Shown here piece after piece: positions 1 through 8,625 of a stretch of 32,019 nucleotides of DNA (positions within the stretch are counted from its first letter, which is position 1; the number at the start of each line of letters is the position of its first letter). Source of the DNA: Nitrospinota bacterium (lineage in GTDB: Bacteria; UBA8248); assembly GCA_026706735.1 (NCBI GenBank), contig JAPOYD010000132.1, positions 4,816 through 36,834 on the forward strand. The letters run 5' to 3'. Made by a program: the position numbers and the translations under genes. The notes beneath the pieces were generated by a model. It was not told where the DNA came from and made no database searches. It saw only the letters and a list, made by a program, of their open reading frames with translations.

Positions 1-171
1 GGGGGGGCGGACCTGGGTGTCGTTCCGGCTTGGATTGACGATGCAGGCAATTCCGGCCTGGTCGAAGGAGAGAGAGCCAAAGAGGTGATAGACCTCGTGG
101 AGAGGCTCTCGGGGGAGTTCGATACCCGAATCACCCGGGAGGACGGCGTGGGGAAATTCGTTCTGGGCTAG
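1..171 (+). CDS. C-terminal end of an unidentified protein (partial)
   Basis: The first frame is open from the window edge to a TAG at 169-171 and gives 56 residues ending in KFVLG. The start lies outside the window. The tail has an amphipathic, acidic helix-like stretch (ERAKEVIDLVERLSGEF), preceded by a hydrophobic strand-like segment (LGVVPAWIDD). That layout resembles the last strand and helix of a Rossmann-like or HAD-like domain, but the fragment is too short for a family call. The codon use (GC-rich third positions) matches the neighbouring genes, so it is probably real coding sequence. The next gene begins about 120 bases downstream on the same strand. Confidence 0.55.
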   Translation, partial: GGADLGVVPAWIDDAGNSGLVEGERAKEVIDLVERLSGEFDTRITREDGVGKFVLG

Positions 172-292
172 AGGGCGTTGTGCGCTCTTCGCCGCATCGA
201 CTCCCATCGACCCGGGCGCTTTCATAGAGAATCGCCCTGCATCTTCCACCGGAAGAAAACGACAGTTCATTCACCCGCGATGAGGATTAGCA

Positions 293-1081
293 ATGGACAT
301 GGGCCTGGAGGGAAAGGTTGCTCTCGTCACCGGAGGGACGAGCGGGATTGGAAAGGCGACGGTACTGGCCCTGGCGGACCAGGGTGCCAAGGTCGCCTTC
401 TGCGGCCGGGATCAGGCACGCCTGGACGCCACCCTGGAGATGGTCGAGGAACAAGGCGGCGCGGGGCTCTCCCTTCGTGCAGACATCGGCGTGGAGGAGG
501 AAGCGTCCGGGCTGGCGTCTCGCGTGGTCGAGTCTTTCGGGCGGCTGGACATCCTCGTGAACAACGCCGGCCGCGCGGCGCCGAGTACGCTCTCCTCGCT
601 GACGCCGGCGCAGATTCGAAAGACCGTGGACACGAAGATCGTCGGTTATCTCGTGATCTCGCGCGAGGCGGCGCGTTTCATGAAAGAGCAAGACGGGGGG
701 CGGATCATCAACATGATCGGAGGTACTGGCAAGGAGCCCCTGCCGGGCGTTCTAGGTGGAAGCACAACGAACGCGGCGCTTCTGGGCCTGAGCAAGGGAC
801 TCTCCCAGGCCCTGGTCAAAGACAATATTCTGGTGAACACGATCTGTCTGGGGCAGATCGATACGCCCATGCAGGACTGGATGACGGAGCAACTCGCCGA
901 AGAACGCGGGATGTCGATCGACGAAATGCGGCGGGCGCGCGAATCGCAAATTCCCCTCGGTCGATTCGGCACCCCCGAGGAAGTGGCGGGGCTGGCGGTG
1001 TTCCTGGCGTCGGTACACGCGGGCTACATCACGGGAGCGACGATCAACGTAGACGGTGGCAAATTCCATTCAATCGTCTGA
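293..1081 (+). CDS. Divergent short-chain dehydrogenase/reductase (SDR) lacking the catalytic Tyr/Lys
   Basis: A 262-residue classical-length SDR with a Rossmann fold. The dinucleotide motif TGGTSGIG is at residues 13-20 and NNAG at 90-93. The C-terminal GRFGTPEEVAGLAVFLAS block and the GATINVDGG end are typical of FabG-like SDRs. Where the family has Ser and YxxxK, this protein has Gly143 and G156-x3-N160, so the usual proton-relay tetrad is missing and classical oxidoreductase activity is doubtful. The start at 293 is preceded by GAGGATTAGCA, a reasonable ribosome-binding site; a second in-frame ATG follows two codons later. Its last 371 bases are repeated almost exactly at 2526-2896. It may be a reductase of an unusual subgroup or a binding protein; the substrate is unknown. 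Confidence 0.88.
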   Translation: MDMGLEGKVALVTGGTSGIGKATVLALADQGAKVAFCGRDQARLDATLEMVEEQGGAGLSLRADIGVEEEASGLASRVVESFGRLDILVNNAGRAAPSTLSSLTPAQIRKTVDTKIVGYLVISREAARFMKEQDGGRIINMIGGTGKEPLPGVLGGSTTNAALLGLSKGLSQALVKDNILVNTICLGQIDTPMQDWMTEQLAEERGMSIDEMRRARESQIPLGRFGTPEEVAGLAVFLASVHAGYITGATINVDGGKFHSIV

Positions 1082-1083
1082 GC
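713..1083 (+). repeat. Direct repeat, copy A (3' half of the SDR gene)
   Basis: These 371 bases match 2526-2896 with only 12 substitutions and no indels by my reading. Copy A runs from the in-frame ATG of residue 141 to just past the stop codon. Identity ends sharply at both sides: upstream of the ATG the sequences are unrelated, and downstream similarity ends within a few bases of TGAGC. Eleven of the 12 differences are synonymous. One difference lies in the first 200 bases and the other eleven in the last 170. Confidence 0.95.
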
Positions 1084-1256
1084 ATAGCGCGCTGCAGCCG
1101 GAATAAAACATTTGCAAATAGCCTGGAAATCTATCGAGCTTCCAGCCGTTTTTTTGCGGGAAGATTTTTGCCCAGTTCAATTCCGATAGACAAATCAAGC
1201 CGTTATCTCAGTGACTTTCCCCAGTATGCAATCAAGAGGTAAGCTAATTTGTTATA

Positions 1257-1510
1257 AATCCGCCGCATCCCGACAAGGTCGTGCGCTTCTCCTGTCTGGA
1301 GCTGCCGGGCTTGAGCGTGACCGAAGGTGCCAAGGTTCTGGGCGTCAGCCACCAGGCGCTTTCGAACCTGGTGAACGGACGCGTGCGGGCATTGAGCGAG
1401 ATGGCGATTTGTCTCGCCAAGGCTTCGACTCAACGACGGAGACCTGGATACGCTTTCAGACGGCTTACGACATCTCCCGGGCGAAGGATACGGTAATCAC
1501 GAATGCATCA
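1257..1510 (+). pseudogene. Frameshifted remnant of a HigA-type (XRE/Xre-HTH) antitoxin gene
   Basis: The frame starting NPPHPDKV at about 1257 continues into a helix-turn-helix: LSVTEGAKVLGVSHQALSN, then LVNGRVRALSEMAICLAKA. This is the signature order of HigA addiction-module antitoxins (PPHPG, GLSVTEAA, LGVSRQTLSNLLNGR, SPEMAIRL). The match then jumps frame at about 1423/1424 and goes on as FDSTTETWIRFQTAYDISRA, which is the normal HigA C-terminus. A single missing base in GGCTTC explains this. No in-frame ATG or good start lies upstream; a TAA at 1245-1247 closes the frame. No higB toxin was recognised nearby. The gene is therefore broken at both its start and its middle. Family assignment rests on motif recognition only. 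Confidence 0.75.
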
Positions 1511-1518
1511 AAGAATCA

Positions 1519-1692
1519 TCATATTCCATATTGTCTGCGCAGGTTTTCGAGAATTTGGTTACGTCTTCTCATGTCGTCGATGATGCTGCGGCCAGCGTCT
1601 CCGATGCCCTATTGGATTGTTAGGAAGTTTTTGCGCTCTACCTCTTGCAAGCGCCTTAGTACGGCTCTGTGTTCTCTTTCGCGAGCGAGTCT
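1519..1692 (-). pseudogene. In-frame, protein-like continuation beyond the lipoprotein stop codon
   Basis: Downstream of the TAA (1693-1695) that ends the lipoprotein on the minus strand, the same frame stays protein-like for 27 codons (RLAREREHRAVLRRLQEVER and more) to a TAG at 1609-1611. It then runs a further 29 codons (IIDDMRRRNQILENLRRQYG) to a TGA at 1519-1521. The composition is charged and coiled-coil-like, like the annotated protein. This suggests the ancestral gene was about 57 codons longer and has picked up two nonsense mutations. Chance is possible, because the extension is short and AT-rich. Confidence 0.4.
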
Positions 1693-2163
1693 TTATTTAC
1701 GTTCGCGCTCAGCTACTGCTTTTGGCGAGTTATAGATTTGCGTCTTGATGTTCTCCTGGATTTTGCGTCTTTTCTCTATGAGCGAGCGAATCTTTTTGCT
1801 GATGCGGTCGAGTTCCGGCTTTAGCTTCTCCTGGTTTTTGGTCTCTTGCATCTCAAGCCTTTTCTCTTTGAGCGAGCGAATTTCTTTATTGATTTCCTCG
1901 ACTTCGGATTGAAGCTTCTCGACGTTTTTCTCGATTCGCTCTTGCTCTGCCTGGCGCTTGCGTTCTTCTTCCAGGCTTAGATTTGCTTCGATTTCGTCTT
2001 TGTGTTCTTGACTCGCTTGTTCGTTGAGTCTGCGGTTCTCTCTTGCTTCTTTCAATAGAATAGCGATATTTTCGGTTTCGTACTGATCCAGATAGGCGGC
2101 AACTTTGCATCCCATAAGAGGTGTGAGAAGCACGAATGTGAGCATGAGAACCAAGAATCTCAT
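1693..2163 (-). CDS. Coiled-coil lipoprotein of unknown function
   Basis: A 156-residue protein with a clear lipoprotein signal: MRF, a hydrophobic core (LVLMLTFVLLTPL), then the lipobox LMGC with the lipidated Cys at residue 19. The mature part is almost wholly charged helix rich in E, K, R and Q, predicted to form a long coiled coil. It contains an internal duplication of about 30 residues (EIRSLKEKRLEMQE and KIRSLIEKRRKIQE), also visible in the DNA. AAAAGGAAAA about 8 bases before the ATG is a good ribosome-binding site, with TATAAC further upstream as a possible -10 box. Base composition is much more AT-rich than the neighbours, which points to acquired DNA. It probably sits in the envelope, perhaps as a peptidoglycan- or membrane-spanning spacer; function is unknown. 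Confidence 0.75.
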   Translation of the reverse strand: MRFLVLMLTFVLLTPLMGCKVAAYLDQYETENIAILLKEARENRRLNEQASQEHKDEIEANLSLEEERKRQAEQERIEKNVEKLQSEVEEINKEIRSLKEKRLEMQETKNQEKLKPELDRISKKIRSLIEKRRKIQENIKTQIYNSPKAVAERERK

Positions 2164-2525
2164 TTGGTGTTTTTCCTTTTGATAATGGTTATACTTTAAG
2201 TGTGTGTCAGCTCTTTTGAGAACACCCTAAATTATCTGTTCTTGGTATGCAATTTGAAGAAATGACCAGTTAGAATAAGATAAAACATGATTCCAAAGGA
2301 AAGTCTGAATTTCTTAGTTTTATTTGCTGCCCAAAACTCTAACAACAACGGCGCATATTTCGGGTAAAAAACAAGATATTTCACGCAGTACAGCGGCATT
2401 CCACCCCATTTTTGAGCTATAAGGGACTAAAGCTCGACCGCGAAGGCATTCCCCGCCAGCAGACGACCGAGTTTTAGGCGCGTTGTGTCATTCAGCCCGT
2501 CGATATGATAGCACATCATCGCGTC
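2164..2525. other. AT-rich spacer between the lipoprotein gene and the truncated SDR copy
   Basis: No gene of convincing length is present. The first part (2164-2230) should hold the promoter of the minus-strand lipoprotein gene. The middle is AT-rich without a clear repeat. At 2427-2516 the minus strand reads a short protein-like stretch (DGLNDTTRLKLGRLLAGNAF) that ends in a stop and may be a fragment of a lost gene. The junction with the duplicated SDR segment lies at about 2525. Confidence 0.5.
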
Positions 2526-2896
2526 ATGATCGGAGGTACTGGCAAGGAGCCCCTGCCGGGCGTTCTGGGTGGAAGCACAACGAACGCGGCGCTTCTGGGC
2601 CTGAGCAAGGGACTCTCCCAGGCCCTGGTCAAAGACAATATTCTGGTGAACACGATCTGTCTGGGGCAGATCGATACGCCCATGCAGGACTGGATGACGG
2701 AGCAACTCGCCGAAGAGCGAGGGACGTCGATCGACGAGATGCGGCGGGCGCGCGAATCGCAAATTCCCCTCGGTCGATTCGGCACTCCCGAAGAGGTGGC
2801 GGGGCTGGCGGTGTTTCTGGCGTCGGTACACGCGGGCTACATCACGGGAGCGACGATCAACGTCGACGGCGGAAAATTCCATTCAATCGTCTGAGC
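2526..2896 (+). pseudogene. 5'-truncated second copy of the SDR gene (direct repeat, copy B)
   Basis: This segment encodes the C-terminal 122 residues of an SDR that is 121/122 identical to residues 141-262 of the upstream gene; the only amino-acid difference is Met to Thr at the codon 2718-2720. The nucleotide-binding half (TGxxxGxG, NNAG) is absent, so it cannot form an SDR fold. The open frame reaches back only to about 2505 through unrelated sequence, and no ribosome-binding site precedes the internal ATG. Eleven of the 12 nucleotide differences from copy A are silent, so this copy probably diverged while still a full functional gene and lost its 5' part later. Confidence 0.85.
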
Positions 2897-3018
2897 GTTT
2901 GCAATTATTCTTGTTTCCACGCACCCTTCGCGACCTGGAAGACCGGGTTCCCCACGAATCATGAGGGCCTCAGGCTTCGGCTGGTAGCCGCGGCCGGGGG
3001 TGAACGAGGAGATATCAC

Positions 3019-3804
3019 ATGCGTGATATGGAAGGAAAAATCGCCCTGGTGGCGGCGGGCAGCAAGGGTCTGGGCCGCGCCTCGGCGCTCAAGATGGCGA
3101 TGCGCGGCGCAGCCGTCGCCATCTGCGCGCGCGATGAGGCCGCATGCGCCGATGCGGCGAGGGACATCGCGAAACAGGCCGGCGTGGAAACTTGGCACTG
3201 CGCGGCAGACGTGAGCACGGCGGAAGGCGTCAAAAAATTCATCGGTGGAGCCGCGGGGCATTTCGGCGGCGTGGACGTCCTGGTATCGAACGCGGGCGGC
3301 CCGCCCCGGGGGGTGTTCGAGGATTTCTGTGACGACGCCTGGTTCGACGCCTTCGAGCTCAACGTCATGAGCGCCGTGCGTCTCGTCCGCGAAGCGCTTC
3401 CGCACATGCGGGGGCGCGGCGGCGGGAGAATCCTCTTCATCCTCTCCAGTTCGGTGCGCGAACCCATCGACGATCTCCTGCTCTCGAACGTCATGCGCCC
3501 CGCCGTGGCCGGCCTGGCGAAATCGCTCTCGCGCTCGCTGGGGGCGGAGAACATTCTCGTGAACGTGGTCATCCCCGGCGTCATCAAGACCGAGCGCGCG
3601 ATGGGGGGCCGCGAATCCGCCGCGAAGCGCCTGGGCATCACCTTCGAGGAATCCGTCGCCCGCGTGGAGCGCGATGTGCCGCTGGGCCGTCTGGGCGAGC
3701 CGGAAGAGTTCGGCGCGATGGTGGCGTTTCTCGCCTCGCCCGAGGCGAGCTACATCTCCGGCGGCGTGTTCGCCGTCGACGGGGGAAGGCTCAAGGCGAT
3801 TTGA
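3019..3804 (+). CDS. SDR-family protein of the atypical BKR-like type
   Basis: A 261-residue SDR with AAGSKGLG at residues 12-19 in place of TGxxxGxG, SNAG at 90-93, and a C-terminal GRLGEPEEFGAMVAFLAS block ending in FAVDGG. The catalytic Ser is kept (SSS, 143-145), but the YxxxK position reads S156-x3-R160. The LLLSN segment here is, from memory, typical of a known beta-ketoacyl-ACP-reductase-like SDR subgroup that departs from the canonical tetrad. GAGGAGATATCAC gives a strong ribosome-binding site for the chosen ATG. It follows the truncated SDR copy by about 120 bases, so three SDR-type sequences lie in a row. It is only distantly related to the first SDR, and its substrate is unknown. 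Confidence 0.88.
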   Translation: MRDMEGKIALVAAGSKGLGRASALKMAMRGAAVAICARDEAACADAARDIAKQAGVETWHCAADVSTAEGVKKFIGGAAGHFGGVDVLVSNAGGPPRGVFEDFCDDAWFDAFELNVMSAVRLVREALPHMRGRGGGRILFILSSSVREPIDDLLLSNVMRPAVAGLAKSLSRSLGAENILVNVVIPGVIKTERAMGGRESAAKRLGITFEESVARVERDVPLGRLGEPEEFGAMVAFLASPEASYISGGVFAVDGGRLKAI

Positions 3805-3870
3805 GGGTGCTTGGTTATCCTTTGTAATGGTCACAACTTGTTCCGACAGGCTTTCATACACCCCACCCCG

Positions 3871-3900
3871 TTGACACGCCCCTCTCCCGCGCATCATATT
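3871..3900 (+). promoter_or_regulatory. Candidate sigma-70 promoter for uvrA
   Basis: A perfect TTGACA (3871-3876) is followed after 18 bases by CATATT (3895-3900), which keeps 4 of 6 bases of the -10 consensus. It lies 55 bases before the uvrA start in the only spacer upstream. I could not identify an SOS box here. Confidence 0.5.
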
Positions 3901-3954
3901 GAGGGGTTATCGTTCGCTCATCGCCCGCATCACCCATAGAGTCGTCACGAGGAA

Positions 3955-6849
3955 ATGAGTACCCAAAGTGCAGCTTCCCCCGCCGTCTCCCTGATGGAAG
4001 ACATCCGCATCGAGGGCGCGCGGGAACACAATCTAAAAGACATCTCCCTCAAGCTCCCGAGGGAGCACTTCATCGTCGTCACCGGGCCGAGCGGTTCGGG
4101 CAAGTCCTCCCTCGCGTTCGACACCATCTACGCCGAGGGCCACCGCCGGTACGTGGAGAGCCTCTCCACCTACGCGCGGCAGTTCCTGGAGCGCGTGGAC
4201 AAGCCCGACGTGGACTACATCGAGGGCATCAGCCCCGCCATCGCCATCGAGCAGTACAACCCGGTGAACCATTCGCGCTCCACGGTGGGCACGGCGTCGG
4301 AGATATACGACTACCTGCGCCTGCTCTTCGCCAAGGCCGGGAAGATTCATTGCCCCGATTGCGGGAGCGAGGTCACGCCCGCCACGGTCGACGGCACGGT
4401 GGCGCTCCTGTTGAACGCCTATGCGGACGCGAGAGGGTTCATACTTTTCCCGATGGGTGAGCTCGAAGCGGAGGATTTGCCGGGAGAACTCGAATCCCTC
4501 ATGGGGCAGGGCTACGTCCGCGTGATGTTGGACGATGAGATAGTGAACATCGGCCCCCCGCTTTTCGAGAGACTGAAAAAAGAAGCCGAACCGACGCCCG
4601 AAGCGAAGAAGCGAGGCCGTCCTCGCAAAAAAGAGCCTCGAGATGAAAGCCCCGCCGTGCGGAACCATCATGCCGTTCGGGTGGTGGTGGACCGCCTGAA
4701 GCTCTCGCCCAGAAACCGCGCGCGCCTGGGCGAATCGCTGGAGACGGCGTTCCGCGAAGGCGGCGGCGTCGCAGAGGTGCAGCTCGTGGACGGGCCGAGG
4801 CTGCGCTTCAGCCAGAAGCTCGAGTGCTGCGGCCATACGTTCGAAGAACCCGTCCCGCACACGTTCAGCTTCAACAATCCCAACGGGGCCTGTCAGGAGT
4901 GCGGGGGGTTCGGCAACACGCTGCGTTTCGATGAGGCGCTCATCATCCCCGAACCCAGGAAGACGCTCGCGCAGGGGGCGGTGGAGCCCTGGGCGCGGCC
5001 GCGCTACCGCCGCTATTTCGGCGAACAGCTCCAGGATGCCGCGAAGAACGAGGGACTCGACATCCACACCCCCTGGGAGGAGATGCCCGAAGACCAGAAG
5101 AAAATGGTGTTCGAGGGTTCGGGGTCGTTTCTGGGCGTGTACCGCTTCTTCGAGCGGCTAAAGCGCAGGAAATACAAGGTATGGGTGCGCGTGATGATCA
5201 GGCGCTACCAGAGTCTTCAGAAATGCGCCTCATGCGGGGGTACGCGCCTGCGTCCCGAGGCGCTCTGGATCAAGCTGGGCGATCGCACTATCGCCGATAT
5301 ATGCGCCATGCCGGTGAGCGATCTGAGGGAATACTTCGAGGCGCCGCCGCTCACGCCCGAACAATACGCGCGCGCGGGCGACGTCTTGAAGCAGGTGCGC
5401 GAGCGCCTCGATTTCCTGCACAAGGTGGGCCTCGAATACCTGACGCTGGACAGGGAGACCAGGACCCTGAGCGGGGGCGAGCACCAGCGGATCAACCTGG
5501 CGAACCAGCTCGGCGCGCATCTCACGGGTACGCTCTACATTCTGGACGAGCCGACCATCGGCCTGCATCCCAGGGACAACGCGCGCCTCGTGAGCATCCT
5601 GAAAGACCTGGTCGATCGGGGAAACACGCTGCTCGTGGTGGAGCACGACCGCGACGTCATCGACGAGGCGGACCACGTGGTGGATTTGGGCCCCGGCGCG
5701 GGCGAGCGCGGGGGCGAGGTGGTTTTTTCCGGACCCAGGGAAGAGCTCGACTGGTGTGAAGGGTCGGTGACGGCGAAGTTCCTGAGCGGCGAGCGCGAGA
5801 TCAGTCCACGAAAGATCAGGCGCGGAGATAACGGGAGTTGTTCCTACCTCTCCCTGCTGGGTGCGCAGGAGAATAACCTGAAACGCGTGGACCTTCACGT
5901 TCCCCTGGGGCGTCTGGTGGCGATAACGGGCGTTTCGGGCTCGGGCAAGAGCACGCTGGTGCACGACACGCTCTACCCGGCCCTGGCGCGGATTCTCCAC
6001 GACGGCAAAGGCGCCATCGGCCGCTTCGAGCGGATAGAGGGATTCGATGAGCTTGATTCCGTGGTGCTGCTCGACCAGAGCCCCATCGGCAAAAGCCCCC
6101 GGAGCAATCCCATCACCTACCTCAAGGCCTACGACGCGATCCGCCGTCTCTTCGCCGAAACGCCGCTGGCGCGGAACATGGGCTACGGCCCCGGGCATTT
6201 TTCCTTCAACACGGCCGGGGGGCGGTGCGAGTCCTGCACCGGAAGCGGCATCCAGAAGATAGAGATGCACTTCATGGCCGACATCTTCATCCGCTGTCCC
6301 GATTGCGAGGGCAGGCGTTTCAAGCCCCGGGCCATGGAAATCCAGTACAAGGGCAAGAACATCCACGACGTGCTGAACCTGACGGTGGATGAAGCCAGCC
6401 TGTTTTTCGATCACGTGCCCTCGGTGCTGAACAAGCTGCTCATCCTGAGGGACGTAGGACTCAACTACCTCCGGATCGGCCAGCCCGTGAACACGCTCTC
6501 GGGCGGCGAGGCGCAGCGCCTGAAGATTGCGGGCCAGTTGGCCGCCAAGCCGCCCCGCGACGTCATGTACCTCATGGACGAGCCGACGACGGGGCTTCAC
6601 TTTCAGGACGTGGAGCGGTTGCTGAACGTGCTCACGCGCCTCGTAGGGCTGGGAAACACGGTGGTCGTCGTCGAGCACAATCTCGACGTCATCCGCAACG
6701 CGGAGTGGGTGATCGACCTAGGACCCGAGGGAGGCGAGCGGGGAGGCCGCATCGTCGCCGAGGGCACGCCCGAGGAGGTGGCGCAGAGTCCCCATTCGCA
6801 CACGGGCGGGTTCTTAAAGAAGTATTTCGAAGAAGCGGTGGTGGGCTGA
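3955..6849 (+). CDS. uvrA: UvrABC system protein A (excinuclease ATPase subunit)
   Basis: UvrA is the damage-sensing ABC ATPase of nucleotide excision repair, acting as a dimer that loads UvrB. At 964 residues it is slightly longer than E. coli UvrA (940). Walker A I is GPSGSGKS at 44-51, signature I LSGGE at 505-509 and Walker B I ILDEP at 529-533. Walker A II is GVSGSGKS at 659-666, signature II LSGGE at 848-852 and Walker B II LMDEP at 873-877. The third zinc module is intact (C758, C761, C781, C784). The first is altered: C313 and C316 are present, but the upstream pair is C291-C292 rather than CxxC. An insertion around residues 205-235 carries KKRGRPRKK (218-226), an AT-hook-like motif. 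The chosen ATG has AGGA only 2-3 bases upstream; an ATG at 3994 is an alternative start. Confidence 0.97.
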   Translation: MSTQSAASPAVSLMEDIRIEGAREHNLKDISLKLPREHFIVVTGPSGSGKSSLAFDTIYAEGHRRYVESLSTYARQFLERVDKPDVDYIEGISPAIAIEQYNPVNHSRSTVGTASEIYDYLRLLFAKAGKIHCPDCGSEVTPATVDGTVALLLNAYADARGFILFPMGELEAEDLPGELESLMGQGYVRVMLDDEIVNIGPPLFERLKKEAEPTPEAKKRGRPRKKEPRDESPAVRNHHAVRVVVDRLKLSPRNRARLGESLETAFREGGGVAEVQLVDGPRLRFSQKLECCGHTFEEPVPHTFSFNNPNGACQECGGFGNTLRFDEALIIPEPRKTLAQGAVEPWARPRYRRYFGEQLQDAAKNEGLDIHTPWEEMPEDQKKMVFEGSGSFLGVYRFFERLKRRKYKVWVRVMIRRYQSLQKCASCGGTRLRPEALWIKLGDRTIADICAMPVSDLREYFEAPPLTPEQYARAGDVLKQVRERLDFLHKVGLEYLTLDRETRTLSGGEHQRINLANQLGAHLTGTLYILDEPTIGLHPRDNARLVSILKDLVDRGNTLLVVEHDRDVIDEADHVVDLGPGAGERGGEVVFSGPREELDWCEGSVTAKFLSGEREISPRKIRRGDNGSCSYLSLLGAQENNLKRVDLHVPLGRLVAITGVSGSGKSTLVHDTLYPALARILHDGKGAIGRFERIEGFDELDSVVLLDQSPIGKSPRSNPITYLKAYDAIRRLFAETPLARNMGYGPGHFSFNTAGGRCESCTGSGIQKIEMHFMADIFIRCPDCEGRRFKPRAMEIQYKGKNIHDVLNLTVDEASLFFDHVPSVLNKLLILRDVGLNYLRIGQPVNTLSGGEAQRLKIAGQLAAKPPRDVMYLMDEPTTGLHFQDVERLLNVLTRLVGLGNTVVVVEHNLDVIRNAEWVIDLGPEGGERGGRIVAEGTPEEVAQSPHSHTGGFLKKYFEEAVVG

Positions 6850-8030
6850 TCATCTTCAAGCGGCGCGTCACTCTCCGGCGTCTTGCGCTGGCCGCTTCGT
6901 TTCTCTTGAGTCTGTTGCTCGTCGCATCGCGTTTTTCTCCGTGGCTCCGCCATCCGGTGGATTCCCTCCTGCTGGCCCAGGGGATGCTCGACGTGCGGCG
7001 CGGGGGCTGGCTCTCCCTTCTCACGAAAAAGCCCCTGAAAGCCGAGATTTCGCTCGACGGTGTTTTGGCGGATTTCTATTCGCCGGGTGATTCCGTCGGC
7101 TGGGGCGATGCGCCCGCGCGCGGGTGCGTCGTTCTCGTTCACGGCATGACCACGGCGGGCAAGGCGGATCATCGCCTCGTGGCGTTCGCGGAGTCGCTCG
7201 TGAGGCTGGGGTTCACGGCGCTCGTTCCTGATCTTCCCGGCATGAGGCGGTTTCGCCCCAAGGAAGCGGACATCGCTCGTATCGAGCGGGCATTCTCGTG
7301 GGTGACGCGGGGCGGCGCGGGTTCATTCGAGAGGTGCAGCCTTCTGGCGTTTTCGTTCGCCGCCGGTCCGGCCCTTCGCGCAGCGGCGAACCCGGCGGTG
7401 GGCGGGAAGATGGCCGCGTTCATCGGCGTGGGCGCCTATTACGATCTCAAAAACGTGCTGAGACACCTCACCACGAGCGGCGGGCAGAACCGGCCCGCCT
7501 TCCCTGGGGGGCTGCCCATCCGCCACGGAAAGTGGCTCTTCCTGCGCTACAACACGGAACTCCTGGGATTGGACGCCCATCGGGACCGGGTCGCGGCGGT
7601 CGTGTCGAGAAAGCGAAAAGACGAAGCGGCGGATGTAAGGGATTTGCTCGCGGGCTTGCCGGGGGGTGCGCGCGCGATCATCGCCTTGATGGAGAACAAA
7701 TCCCCAGAGCGCTTCGAGGCGCTTTTTGCGCGGCAGGGAGCCGCGCAGCGCGAGCGCCTGCGGGAATGGGGGATGCGCGACGTCGTTCCCGGGGTCGGGG
7801 GGAAGAAATTTTTTCTGCACGGGCGCGAGGACCCCTTCATTCCGCCGTCCGAGAGCATCCTGCTGGCGAATCGCGCGCGGGAGACCCCGGGCGGTGAAGC
7901 GTCAGCCTTCGTCTTCGGTGGCTTTCGCCACGTGGGTATCGAGGCGGACTTCTTTTCTCTCGCCAGGATTCTGGAGGGCGCGCGGTTTTTGGGTTTCATA
8001 TCCGCCGTCCTGAGCGCGATGGAGGAGTGA
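6846..8030 (+). CDS. Membrane-anchored alpha/beta hydrolase
   Basis: About 394 residues. A basic N-terminus (FKRR, LRRL) leads into a hydrophobic anchor (ALAASFLLSLLLVAS), followed by an alpha/beta-hydrolase domain. VLVHGMT is the oxyanion HG loop. AFSFAAG stands where the nucleophile elbow GxSxG is expected, so the Ser is kept but both flanking glycines are changed. HGREDPFIPP supplies the acid and FRHVGIE the catalytic His. The start is unclear: the frame has no ATG, GTG or TTG between the uvrA stop and the anchor. I placed it at a CTG overlapping the uvrA TGA, which would mean translational coupling; an ATC just after is another option. The domain call is firm, the start is not. Substrate unknown. 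Confidence 0.75.
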   Translation: MIIFKRRVTLRRLALAASFLLSLLLVASRFSPWLRHPVDSLLLAQGMLDVRRGGWLSLLTKKPLKAEISLDGVLADFYSPGDSVGWGDAPARGCVVLVHGMTTAGKADHRLVAFAESLVRLGFTALVPDLPGMRRFRPKEADIARIERAFSWVTRGGAGSFERCSLLAFSFAAGPALRAAANPAVGGKMAAFIGVGAYYDLKNVLRHLTTSGGQNRPAFPGGLPIRHGKWLFLRYNTELLGLDAHRDRVAAVVSRKRKDEAADVRDLLAGLPGGARAIIALMENKSPERFEALFARQGAAQRERLREWGMRDVVPGVGGKKFFLHGREDPFIPPSESILLANRARETPGGEASAFVFGGFRHVGIEADFFSLARILEGARFLGFISAVLSAMEE

Positions 8031-8126
8031 TGAAGGGTTTGCGGCTTCGCCCTGTCTGCATGGCGCGGCCAGGATGTGATGTAGTAGTCTACGGGCGGAT
8101 TTCTCCTCAAGAAAAAGGACCTCGGC

Positions 8127-8585
8127 ATGGACGAGCAGAAAACCATCACCCGTGTAGCGAACGCGCAATGGGTGGGGGAACTGCGCGCGCGGATACAGGC
8201 GCGCGATTGCCCCGAATTTTCGAGTGACGAACCCGTAGAGCGCGGCGGCCTGTTCGAGCATCCCACCCCCGCCGAGTACATGCTCGGCGCGCTGACGGGT
8301 TGCGGAGCAGCGCACGTGGAGTTGTTCGCAAACGAAGTCGGCATGCCGCTCGATGATTGCGCGATCGAGGGAAAGCTCACCATGGAGCGCTTCGCACCCG
8401 GCGAACCGCATGCGGAGAACGGGGGTGTCACCGGCGTGGAACTGGAAATAGAAGTGACTTCCGCAGGCTCCGCCGAGCAGCTCGAAGAGGTGAAGGAGAA
8501 GTTTCGGGCGGGTTGCATCCTCTATCTGTTCATGACTGCGGCGACGCGCGTGAACGACAACTGGACGCTGAAACGGCCCGAATAG
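8127..8585 (+). CDS. OsmC/Ohr-family thiol peroxidase-like protein
   Basis: A 152-residue OsmC-like protein. OsmC/Ohr proteins reduce organic hydroperoxides using two cysteines. Both are visible: C59 in the motif MLGALTGC and C130 in FRAGCILYLF. The FEHPTPAEYMLGAL segment is the conserved PxExLLaAL block that precedes the first Cys. AAGGAC about 9 bases before the ATG serves as ribosome-binding site. No signal peptide is present, so it should act in the cytoplasm. It lies between a membrane-anchored hydrolase and a drug/metabolite transporter and could be cotranscribed with them. A detoxification role fits but is inferred from family only. Confidence 0.85.
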   Translation: MDEQKTITRVANAQWVGELRARIQARDCPEFSSDEPVERGGLFEHPTPAEYMLGALTGCGAAHVELFANEVGMPLDDCAIEGKLTMERFAPGEPHAENGGVTGVELEIEVTSAGSAEQLEEVKEKFRAGCILYLFMTAATRVNDNWTLKRPE

Positions 8586-8625
8586 CGGCCGTTCGGGAAA
8601 TCCTTACGAACACCAGAAAGCGGTT

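Noticed and set aside
1519-1695. Readthrough (Sec or Pyl decoding) of the lipoprotein stops
   Set aside because: The interrupting codons are TAA and TAG with no conserved residue at those places; decay is simpler.
5230-6678. Long minus-strand open frame of 482 codons inside uvrA
   Set aside because: Shadow of a GC-rich gene: composition is His/Val/Gln-rich without motifs, and the plus strand is unambiguous UvrA.
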